This document shows positions 8,620 through 15,017 of a DNA stretch of 64,000 bases, in pieces. How positions within the stretch are numbered: position 1 is the stretch's first letter; the number at the start of each line of letters is the position of its first letter. Source of the stretch: Halobaculum marinum (lineage in GTDB: Archaea > Halobacteriota > Halobacteria > Halobacteriales > Haloferacaceae); contig NZ_CP119989.1 in the NCBI RefSeq assembly GCF_029338555.1, forward strand, positions 1,922,001 to 1,986,000, given 5' to 3'. A model generated the notes under the pieces. It saw only the letters and a program-made list of their open reading frames with translations, searched no databases and was not told the origin of the DNA. The position numbers and the translations under genes are program-made.

Positions 8620-8681
8620 GGACGATGCTGCCGCCTCACGACCTTGGCAGTTCGGGTTCCCGCGAGTCGACCCCCTCGCCC

Positions 8682-9503
8682 TTACGTCCGTTCGACCTCG
8701 CGCACCGCCTGTGCCGCGGCCAGCGCCTCCTCGTGGAGCGGGCCGTTCGAGGCGACGAGGCCGGTCGAGTCGTGGCGCCACGGGTCGCCGTCGAGGTCGG
8801 TGACGGTGCCGCCGGCGGTGCGGACCATGTGGACGCCGGCGACGGTGTCCCACGGGTTGCAGTCGACGTTGGTGATCGTCGCGTCGAGGGCGCCCTCTGC
8901 GACCATCGCGAGCGTCACCTGCGCGGAGCCGAACCGCCGGAGGTCGGCGAACCGCTCGACGATTTCGGTGCAGGCGGTCGCGTACTCGTCGCGGGAGTCG
9001 AAGTCCCACCACACGGTCGGGGTGACGGCGGCGGTCTCCGGGTCGTCGCGCTCGCTGACACCCACCGGGTCGCCGTTGCGCCACACGGCGTCGCCGTCGG
9101 TGGTGTACACGTCGTCCATCGCGGGTAACGCGATGGCGGCGGCGACCGGGTCGCCGTCGACGACCGCGGCGACGGCGGTGGCGAACGCCCGGATGTCGCG
9201 CACGTAGTTGTTCGTCCCGTCGATGGGGTCGATCACCCACGCCGCGCCCTCGTCTGGGACTGTCTTCAGTTCGTCCTCCTCCTCGCCCACCACGGCGTCG
9301 TCGGGGAAGGTCGCGCGGATCCGTTCGATCACCCGCCGCTGGCTCTCGCGGTCGGCCTCGGTCACCACGTCCGTCTTCCCGCCCTTGCGCTCCACGTCGA
9401 TCCCACGACGGAAGTGCTCCCCCGCGACCGAGGCTCCCGCTCGGGCGGCTGCCTCCGCGACCGACACCCGGTCGGTGCCGGCGTCGTGTCCCTGCGTCGT
9501 CAT
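8682..9503 (-). CDS. inositol monophosphatase family phosphatase
   Basis: The 273-residue protein carries the Mg-dependent Li-sensitive phosphatase motifs: G-E-E-E near residue 73, D-P-I-D-G-T-N-N-Y (92-100), and a late N-P-W-D-T-V-A-G. Family substrates include inositol phosphates, fructose-1,6-bisphosphate, PAP and NADP. In archaea, members are often dual IMPase/FBPase enzymes, so the substrate here is open. The ATG at 9503 (M-T-T-Q-G-H-D) gives the best N terminus; the frame upstream of it is not protein-like. It is divergent from the small acidic protein at 9643 with a 140-nt promoter region between them. Confidence 0.88.
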   Translation of the reverse strand: MTTQGHDAGTDRVSVAEAAARAGASVAGEHFRRGIDVERKGGKTDVVTEADRESQRRVIERIRATFPDDAVVGEEEDELKTVPDEGAAWVIDPIDGTNNYVRDIRAFATAVAAVVDGDPVAAAIALPAMDDVYTTDGDAVWRNGDPVGVSERDDPETAAVTPTVWWDFDSRDEYATACTEIVERFADLRRFGSAQVTLAMVAEGALDATITNVDCNPWDTVAGVHMVRTAGGTVTDLDGDPWRHDSTGLVASNGPLHEEALAAAQAVREVERT

Positions 9504-9604
9504 GCGCACCCCTTGTCGAACCCTCCCGGAATAGCCGTCGGTTGGCCGCGGCGACGACCGGAGCAGGGCGAGCAGAGACCGGATCGGTGCCACCGACGCC
9601 GTAG

Positions 9605-9625
9605 CACGGGAGTTTTGGTCCCGTG
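9605..9625. promoter_or_regulatory. 7-bp inverted repeat upstream of the gene at 9643
   Basis: CACGGGA and TCCCGTG are separated by GTTTTGG, a perfect 7-bp inverted repeat ending 17 nt before the ATG at 9643. It could be an operator or a short hairpin in the leader. Its position in the divergent promoter region also allows it to act on the phosphatase gene. Confidence 0.4.
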
Positions 9626-9642
9626 GCGGCAACGACGACGGT

Positions 9643-9969
9643 ATGGACGACGAGCGCGAGGAGTCGGACGGAGTCGACCGGTCCGAGAGCCGTCAGCCAC
9701 CGGTCGCGGACGACCCCGACCTCCCGGCTGACGTGGAGGTGGCGCTCGTGCAACTCGTCGAGTCCGCCCGGGTCGCCGTCCGCGAGGGGCGGACCGACGA
9801 GGCGCTCGCCGCCGTCGGCACCGCCGAGACGGTCGCCGCCAACAAACTCCCCGAGGGGGACCGCCGCGAGCGCCTCCTCCACGGCTGTGGACGCGTCGCA
9901 GATCTCGCCGACGCCGACCCGGCTGTCGCGAGCGAGTACCTCGACGCGATGCGTCGCCGCCTCCCGTAG
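9643..9969 (+). CDS. small acidic protein, likely helical
   Basis: A 108-residue protein with an acidic disordered N terminus (to about 25) and a helical remainder. The helical part shows alanine-rich repeats (V-E-S-A-R-V-A-V, then D-E-A-L-A-A-V-G-T-A-E-T-V-A), reminiscent of a short tetratricopeptide-like helix pair. No known family is recognised, and no signal or membrane segment is present. It is probably a conserved haloarchaeal protein of unknown role. The gene has its own promoter region shared with the divergent phosphatase gene. Confidence 0.65.
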   Translation: MDDEREESDGVDRSESRQPPVADDPDLPADVEVALVQLVESARVAVREGRTDEALAAVGTAETVAANKLPEGDRRERLLHGCGRVADLADADPAVASEYLDAMRRRLP

Positions 9970-10037
9970 CCAGTCGACTATTTACTCTGTTTCGACTCAG
10001 AGGGAACTTATGCCGGATGCGGTGCATTGTATCGGTA

Positions 10038-10289
10038 ATGCGCCCGAGTGAGGCGGTCCGACAGATCGAATACGTCATCGACGCGAACACGACCGACGGC
10101 GGTCGCCGCTGTGCGGCCGGCTACCGCCCGGCGTTCGAACGCGTCCACGCCGCCGGCACCGGTGCCGACGTGGCCGACCTCGCGGCGACCCTCGGCGCCG
10201 ACGTGCGGGAGGGCGGTCGCCCGAACCCCGCCGAGGCGGGCCGGGTGGCCGACGAACTGCTCGGCGTCGCCACCGACGGCGGCGAGTAG
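10038..10289 (+). CDS. small hypothetical protein
   Basis: An 83-residue acidic, alanine-rich helical protein that begins M-R-P-S-E-A-V-R-Q-I-E. An alternative ATG at 10017 would add seven residues; the inner ATG gives the more protein-like start. No family is recognised. It lies 68 nt downstream of the gene at 9643 on the same strand. The AT-rich stretch before it (around 9980-10010) looks like a promoter of its own. Confidence 0.6.
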   Translation: MRPSEAVRQIEYVIDANTTDGGRRCAAGYRPAFERVHAAGTGADVADLAATLGADVREGGRPNPAEAGRVADELLGVATDGGE

Positions 10290-10468
10290 CCGCACCGCTC
10301 CACTTCTCGGTCGACGCCACCCGCCAGCGGTGCCGCCGGCGGGGGTGACGACGGTTCGGCGGCGCCCGCGAGGTGGCGCCGCCGCTCGGTGGGGAGTGGT
10401 GCAGTGAGTTGTGCGAGGGAAGAGCGCTCCGAGAGCGTCTTCCGCATCTCGGGGGTGGACCCCGGCGA

Positions 10469-10552
10469 TGCGAGGGAAGGGATTTGAACCCTTGGACCTC
10501 TACAGGAGCGGATCTTGAGTCCGCCGCCGTTTCCAGGCTTGGCTACCCTCGC
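10469..10552 (-). tRNA. tRNA-Leu (anticodon CAA)
   Basis: On the minus strand the acceptor stem GCGAGGG pairs with CCCTCGC, followed by discriminator A at 10469. The anticodon loop is CTCAAGA, giving anticodon CAA (codon UUG). A long variable arm and the T-arm sequence GGTTCAAATCC confirm a class II leucine tRNA. The 3' CCA is not encoded. A TATA-like GGTTAATC sits about 30 nt upstream. Confidence 0.93.
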
Positions 10553-10580
10553 ACGCAGTCGATGCCACGCCGCCACCGTG

Positions 10581-10588
10581 GGTTAATC
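10581..10588 (-). promoter_or_regulatory. TATA-like element of tRNA-Leu
   Basis: GATTAACC on the minus strand lies about 33 nt before the tRNA 5' end, at a spacing that fits an archaeal TATA box. Confidence 0.45.
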
Positions 10589-10657
10589 CTCCGATTTCCG
10601 AGCGACTCCGACGGGGCCAGGGCACACCTTTTTCAGGTTGGGTTTGGTTTCGTCGCC

Positions 10658-10930
10658 GTGGAATCGCAGTCAGATCGGCAGATAATCCGTCGACGCCTCG
10701 ACGGGAACAGGGTGGAGTGGGTCCACCAGATCCCCGAGGTCGTCGCGGAGTTGGAGGGGATATCGACCGACGAGTTACAACCGCTGTGGGAGGTGACGGG
10801 TGACGTCCTCGACGACCTGTTCACCGAGCCCCCAGCCCCGTCGGCGCAGGTCGAAGTCACGTTCAGCTACGAGGGCTACCGCATCACCGTCGGCCAAGAC
10901 GGGAGCGCGACGTTCGTCCGACCGGACTGA
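10658..10930 (+). CDS. HalOD1 output domain protein
   Basis: A 90-residue protein made up of a single HalOD1 domain, a haloarchaeal output domain usually found at the end of signalling proteins or alone. Characteristic features are the early D-R-Q-I-I-R-R segment, a central I-P-E-V-V-A-E-L-E-G-I-S-T-D-E-L-Q-P-L and D-V-L-D-D-L-F, and a final Y-E-G-Y-R-I-T-V strand. The start is taken as GTG at 10658 (V-E-S-Q-S-D-R-Q), since the open frame further upstream crosses the tRNA. The biochemical function of the domain is unknown. The nearest neighbour on the same strand is the DUF309-like gene. Confidence 0.8.
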   Translation: MESQSDRQIIRRRLDGNRVEWVHQIPEVVAELEGISTDELQPLWEVTGDVLDDLFTEPPAPSAQVEVTFSYEGYRITVGQDGSATFVRPD

Positions 10931-10961
10931 CCCGGCGGGCGACGTCGAGGCAATCCAGCCG

Positions 10962-11237
10962 TCACCTGCGCGGTGCGTTTCCGGCCTGTCGCAGCGACAT
11001 GTACAGCACGACACCGAAGGAACTCATCAACAGGCCGAACTCCAGGCCGTCGGGCGTGCCACTGTCGCTCACGAGGAACAGTGCGAAGCTCAGCCCCGCC
11101 GCTGCGAGTGCGAGCAGGTACAATACCGCCGGGCGCGCGCCGGGGTCCGTCACCACGGCAACGGCGCGCCGCAGATCCCGACGGGCGTGTTCCCCGGCGC
11201 GAACCAGCCGCTGCACCACCCGCCGCAGTAGAGACAT
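10962..11237 (-). CDS. small two-helix membrane protein
   Basis: A 91-residue protein with a basic N-terminal stretch (residues 1-30, many arginines) and two hydrophobic segments at about 38-56 and 65-82. The arginines should face the cytoplasm. The start at 11237 (M-S-L-L-R-R-V-V) is preferred. An ATG at 11267 would add ten residues, but a TTTAA element directly abuts it, which suits a promoter better. No family is recognised. It is divergent from the DUF309-like gene. Confidence 0.62.
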   Translation of the reverse strand: MSLLRRVVQRLVRAGEHARRDLRRAVAVVTDPGARPAVLYLLALAAAGLSFALFLVSDSGTPDGLEFGLLMSSFGVVLYMSLRQAGNAPRR

Positions 11238-11344
11238 CAACGGCAGTTCGGACGCGCTCGCCGGCATTAAACCCCGGCACCGGTTCGCTCCCGCCGGTCG
11301 CGAGCAGCGACGGAGTTACGCGTGTCGCTCGCGCACGTACTCGC

Positions 11345-11830
11345 ATGGACGACCACACGCGCGACCCGAGCGTCGCGCCGCCGCTCGGCGACCCGACCGG
11401 GTGGCGCACCGCAGAGCGCGTCTGGGAACACGCGACCCTCCGTCGGGCGACCGAACACGGCGTCCGCCTGTTCAACGCCGGCGACTACCACGAGAGCCAC
11501 GACTGCTTCGAGGACGAGTGGTACAACTACGGCGGCGGCTCCACCGAGAGCGCCTTCCTCCACGGGATGGTGCAGGTGGCCGCCGGCGCGTACAAACACT
11601 TCGACTTCGAGGACGACGGCGGGATGCGGAGTCTGTTCGAGACGGCGCTCCAGTACCTCCACGGCGTCCCGGCTGACTTCTACGGCGTCGACGTGGACGA
11701 CGTGCGCGAGACGCTCCGCCTCGCGCTGGAGGATCCGGGCGTCCTCCACGGCTGGCAGATCGAACTCGACGGGCACCGCACCGAGGCGTACGACGCCGAC
11801 TACGAGTACGCCGAGTCGCTGGAGCACTGA
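11345..11830 (+). CDS. DUF309-family protein
   Basis: A 161-residue soluble protein with the DUF309 signature [18 protein letters not shown] at about 42-59 and a second element [15 protein letters not shown] at about 72-86. These conserved H, E and W residues line the core of the helical fold. Function is not known. Start at ATG 11345. The M42 peptidase gene follows 70 nt downstream on the same strand. Confidence 0.82.
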   Translation: MDDHTRDPSVAPPLGDPTGWRTAERVWEHATLRRATEHGVRLFNAGDYHESHDCFEDEWYNYGGGSTESAFLHGMVQVAAGAYKHFDFEDDGGMRSLFETALQYLHGVPADFYGVDVDDVRETLRLALEDPGVLHGWQIELDGHRTEAYDADYEYAESLEH

Positions 11831-11900
11831 CCGCGAGGGGCGCGATCCCCTCGATCCCCGGCACCCGCGCGCTTTTGCTCGCGCCGTCGAAGCCGAGGAC

Positions 11901-12932
11901 ATGGACGGCTTCGACCTCCTCCGCGAACTCACCGAGTCACACGGCCCCGTCGGTCACGAACGCGAACCCGGCGACATCGTCACCCGAGAACTGGAGTCGA
12001 GCGTCGACCGCGTCCGCGTCGACTCGATGGGGAACGTGATCGGCACCGTCGACGGCGGTCCCGACGCCCCCGAACTGCTGATCGCCGCGCACATGGACGA
12101 GATTGGCTTCGTCGTCCGCCACGTCGACGACGAGGGGTTCGTCCGCGTGCGCTCACTCGGCGGGTGGAACGCCGAGATCCTCCGCTCGATGCGCGTTCGC
12201 GTCCACGCTGCCGGCGGCGACGACCCGCTCGACGGCGTCATCGGGGCGGTCCCCGCGCACGTCCGCGACACCGACGGCCCGCAGGACGTGACCGACGTGG
12301 TGATCGACCTCGGCCTCCCGGCCGCCGACGTCCACGACCGCGTCGCCGTCGGCGACGTCGTCACCACCCGCGCCCCGACCGAGCGGATCGGCGACTGCGT
12401 CGCCGGGAAGGCGCTCGACGACCGCGCCGGCGTCTGGGCGACGCTCCGGGCGGCCGAGCACGCCGACCCCGACGCGACGGTCCACTTCGTCGCGACGACC
12501 CAGGAGGAGGTGGGGCTCCGGGGTGCCGAAGGGGTCGCCGTCGACGTTGACCCTGACCTCGCGCTCGCGGTCGACGGGACGCTCGAACGGTCGACGCCCG
12601 GGGTGGCGCTCGAGGACCGCGTGACGACGCTTGGCGACGGTGTCGGGGTCAAACACCTCGACGCGACGGTCGTCCCGACGCCGTCAGTCGTCCGCCGCTT
12701 GGAGGCGCTCGCGGACGAGCGCGGAATCCCGTTCCAGCGCGAGGTCGCCGAGCACATCGGCACGGACACCGGCGCGCTCCAGAACACCGGCGGGTCGACG
12801 CCGGTCGGTGCGGTGTCGGTGCCGGTGCGCTACCACCACTCGACGGTCGAGACGGCCCACGTCGACGACCTCGCGGCGACGGTCGACCTCCTCGTCGCCG
12901 CCGCCGAGGCCGGGGCGGACGGCCTGCGCTGA
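11901..12932 (+). CDS. M42 family metallo-aminopeptidase (copy 1)
   Basis: A 343-residue protein of the M42 (FrvX/TET-like) peptidase family, which form large hollow cytosolic shells that degrade peptides. Visible metal and catalytic motifs are A-A-H-M-D-E-I-G-F (H64, D66), K-A-L-D-D-R-A-G near 180, T-T-Q-E-E-V-G-L (catalytic and metal glutamates) near 207, A-V-D-G-T, and a late R-Y-H-H-S-T histidine. All expected ligands are present. The start at 11901 is chosen for the family N terminus (L-R-E-L-T-E-S-H-G-P-V-G). The last codons and stop are duplicated in tandem directly downstream. A second M42 gene lies at 20432. Confidence 0.9.
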   Translation: MDGFDLLRELTESHGPVGHEREPGDIVTRELESSVDRVRVDSMGNVIGTVDGGPDAPELLIAAHMDEIGFVVRHVDDEGFVRVRSLGGWNAEILRSMRVRVHAAGGDDPLDGVIGAVPAHVRDTDGPQDVTDVVIDLGLPAADVHDRVAVGDVVTTRAPTERIGDCVAGKALDDRAGVWATLRAAEHADPDATVHFVATTQEEVGLRGAEGVAVDVDPDLALAVDGTLERSTPGVALEDRVTTLGDGVGVKHLDATVVPTPSVVRRLEALADERGIPFQREVAEHIGTDTGALQNTGGSTPVGAVSVPVRYHHSTVETAHVDDLAATVDLLVAAAEAGADGLR

Positions 12933-12959
12933 CGCCAGCGGACGGCCTGCGCTGACGCC
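12915..12959. repeat. 22-nt perfect tandem repeat over the M42 stop codon
   Basis: The 22-nt sequence at 12915-12936 recurs exactly at 12938-12959, giving a 23-nt repeat period. The first copy holds the last codons and the TGA stop of the M42 gene. The second copy lies outside the gene. Confidence 0.95.
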
Positions 12960-13050
12960 GGCGAAGGCGGCCCGCATAGGTCCGACACTCGCGGCGTGGG
13001 AATGCCCGACACGGTGAACCCCGCGGCGAGTCGATACACGGTGATCGACC

Positions 13051-13446
13051 GTGTCCAGCGACCCCGACCGGCAACTGACCGCGGTGCTCGTCGTGGTCGT
13101 CGCACTCGCGGCGGCCTCCGTCGCGACGCTCGGCTACGTTGCTGCGACCGACGGCGACGACGGCGCCGAGCCGATGCGCGAGGTGGCCTGGAGCGTCGAG
13201 CGAGCGAACGACACCCACGTCCGGGTTGTCCACAGCGGCGGCCCCGTGGTCCCATCCGCCGACCTCCGGGTCACCGTCGACGGCATCGAACGCCGGCCCG
13301 CGTGGTCGGCCACGACGCTCGCCGAGGGTGACGCCGGGACCGTGCGCGCCGATCCGGGTTCGCGCGTGACCCTCCTGTGGGACCGCTCGCGCGTCGACAC
13401 CGTCGTCTTGGCCCGCTGGACACTCGCCGCGAGCGACGCTGAGTGA
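13051..13446 (+). CDS. secreted pilin-like or exported single-pass protein
   Basis: A 131-residue protein beginning at GTG 13051. A short polar N terminus is followed by one hydrophobic helix (about residues 10-32) and an acidic exposed domain of beta-strand character. The middle (V-x-V-V-H-S-G-G-P-V-V-P-S-A-D-L-R-V-T-V-D-G) resembles the conserved beta motif of archaeal type IV pilin-like proteins, but the usual A-V-S-P-V-I-G start is missing. It may be a minor pilin-like protein or a simple membrane-anchored protein. It sits just upstream of the oxidase-associated membrane genes. Confidence 0.6.
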   Translation: MSSDPDRQLTAVLVVVVALAAASVATLGYVAATDGDDGAEPMREVAWSVERANDTHVRVVHSGGPVVPSADLRVTVDGIERRPAWSATTLAEGDAGTVRADPGSRVTLLWDRSRVDTVVLARWTLAASDAE

Positions 13447-13511
13447 CACCAGATTTCCAATGCTAGGCAATGTCTGCCAAAGATTATGCTCGGCGCCCGC
13501 GAACGTCGACT

Positions 13512-13946
13512 ATGACAACGACGGCGTACTTCCTGAGCACCGTCGTCACGGGAGTGGTGCTCCTCGTCGTAATCGCCTACGGGGCACGTGCGTTCCCGTG
13601 GCACCGACTCGCCACGAGAGCGGCGGCGTCAGCGGGCGGGGGCACCGCCGCGGCCGCCTCACTCCCAGGGGAGACGGCGGCGCCGTCGCGGACGCCCGTG
13701 GCGCTCGGCGCAGTCGTCGTGGTCGCACTGTCGGGCGGCATCGGCGCCGCGTTGGCTCCGGGGACGCCCGTCTTGGGCGGGTTCGTGGGGCTGTTCGGTG
13801 GCCTCCTCGCGCTCTACGTCACGTGGGGCACGTACCACGTCTGCCGGTCGCGCGGCATGAACTACGCGCAGGCCGTCGGTGTCGGCGTCTGGATCCTCGC
13901 GATGGTGTTCCTCGTCGCCGTCGTCGCCAAACTCCTCGTCGGGTGA
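13512..13946 (+). CDS. membrane protein near the oxidase cluster
   Basis: A 144-residue protein with about four hydrophobic segments (roughly 8-24, 62-80, 85-103 and 120-142). The second half contains G-T-Y-H-V-C-R-S-R-G-M-N-Y-A-Q-A, with one cysteine and one histidine. No known family is recognised. It starts at ATG 13512 and is followed after 6 nt by the larger membrane gene at 13953, so the two probably form an operon. Their position next to the terminal oxidase genes (convergent) suggests a role in oxidase function or assembly, which is inference. Confidence 0.65.
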   Translation: MTTTAYFLSTVVTGVVLLVVIAYGARAFPWHRLATRAAASAGGGTAAAASLPGETAAPSRTPVALGAVVVVALSGGIGAALAPGTPVLGGFVGLFGGLLALYVTWGTYHVCRSRGMNYAQAVGVGVWILAMVFLVAVVAKLLVG

Positions 13947-13952
13947 GCACCG

Positions 13953-14699
13953 ATGTCGGGTGACCCGGCGACGCGGACGGACGCGACGAGCGACCCCCCG
14001 ACACGACCGGACGCCAGTGCGAGCGTCGACCTCCCGTACCTCCCGGTGGTTCGGCGGCAGTCACTGCGACGCTGGACACTCGTCCTCGCGGTCGAGGCGG
14101 TACTCCTGCTCGCGTACTTCGGCCTCACGGACGCCACGGTGCTCAGCCTCGGCTACGTCGTCGCGCCGTTCGTCTGGATCAACGCCGCCTGGTGGGCGGT
14201 CGCGCGCACCGACGCGCCCGCCGCACCGCGTCGGCGTCGGGTCGGCGTCGCCGTCCTCGCCGTCGGCTACTTCCTGCTGTTGCTCGTCGTCACGGGGTTG
14301 CTAGGCGGCGGCTCGGGGGGGCCGGTCGTCTGGCTCGAACTCGGCGGCGGGTCGCCGGGGTGGGGGCCGGTCGTGCGCTACGGCGGCGCGCTGTTCTCGT
14401 TCACCCTCGTCCCGTTCCGGGTTATCGGCTACCTCGCGTTGGCGTACCTCCTGTACGCTGCGTCGCTGCGGGCGACGACCGCCGCGCTCTCCGGTGTCGT
14501 GGGGCTGGCCTCCTGCGTGAGCTGTGGCTTCTCGGTCGTGCTCTCGCTGGTCGCGGGCGTCACGGGAGGGTCGACGGCGGCGCTCGGCGCGGTGTACGCG
14601 GCCTCGGTCGAGGTGTCGACCGCGGCGTTCCTCCTCGCGGTCGCTCTGCTGGCGCTCGGGCCAACAGTCGGGGAGACGCTGGTGTCGCGGTTCCGGTGA
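13953..14699 (+). CDS. polytopic membrane protein with a C-x-x-C motif near the oxidase cluster
   Basis: A 248-residue protein with a polar N terminus (about 1-35) and six or so hydrophobic segments. In the fifth there is a G-L-A-S-C-V-S-C-G-F-S-V motif (C-x-x-C) that could bind a metal such as copper or form a disulfide. No family is recognised with confidence. The arrangement after the membrane gene at 13512 and convergent to coxD-like suggests a part in cytochrome oxidase assembly, for example copper handling. This is inference from position and the cysteine pair. The stop codon lies within a 14-nt tandem repeat. Confidence 0.68.
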   Translation: MSGDPATRTDATSDPPTRPDASASVDLPYLPVVRRQSLRRWTLVLAVEAVLLLAYFGLTDATVLSLGYVVAPFVWINAAWWAVARTDAPAAPRRRRVGVAVLAVGYFLLLLVVTGLLGGGSGGPVVWLELGGGSPGWGPVVRYGGALFSFTLVPFRVIGYLALAYLLYAASLRATTAALSGVVGLASCVSCGFSVVLSLVAGVTGGSTAALGAVYAASVEVSTAAFLLAVALLALGPTVGETLVSRFR

Positions 14700-14714
14700 C
14701 GCGGTTCCGGTGAC
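14687..14714. repeat. 14-nt perfect tandem repeat over a stop codon
   Basis: GCGGTTCCGGTGAC occurs twice head to tail, at 14687-14700 and 14701-14714. The first copy includes the TGA stop of the gene at 13953. Confidence 0.95.
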
Positions 14715-14737
14715 GCTGTGCCTGCGGGGACGGGTAC

Positions 14738-15007
14738 TCAGAGGATCGAGTACGCCGCCGCCGCAGTGAGCGCGAGGGCACCGAGCAGGCCCGCGAACAC
14801 GACGAGCGTGACCGCCCGTGGCTCGAACTTGAGGTGCTGGTAGTAGCCGACGACGAACAGCGCCTTCACCGCCGACAGCACCATGATCACCACGAACGCC
14901 GTCCAGTACGCCTCCTCGAGGAAGCCCGCCTGTTCGATGAGCACCTGTACCGTCGCGAGGACGAACAGGACCACGTAGATTACCGTGTACAGTTTGGTGG
15001 ATGTCAT
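14738..15007 (-). CDS. cytochrome c oxidase subunit IV family protein
   Basis: An 89-residue protein with three transmembrane helices (about 8-24, 34-52 and 66-88), as in prokaryotic oxidase subunit IV (CoxD/CyoD-like). The family loop V-G-Y-Y-Q-H-L-K-F-E-P after the second helix is clearly visible. It supports assembly or stability of the oxidase. The gene begins 10 nt after the stop of the fused coxA-coxC gene, so it is the last gene of the oxidase operon. Confidence 0.85.
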   Translation of the reverse strand: MTSTKLYTVIYVVLFVLATVQVLIEQAGFLEEAYWTAFVVIMVLSAVKALFVVGYYQHLKFEPRAVTLVVFAGLLGALALTAAAAYSIL

Positions 15008-15017
15008 TGTGGGTGCC

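Noticed and set aside
10373-10657. Upstream part of the frame ending in the HalOD1 protein
   Set aside because: It crosses tRNA-Leu, so it cannot be coding; the HalOD1 domain starts at GTG 10658.
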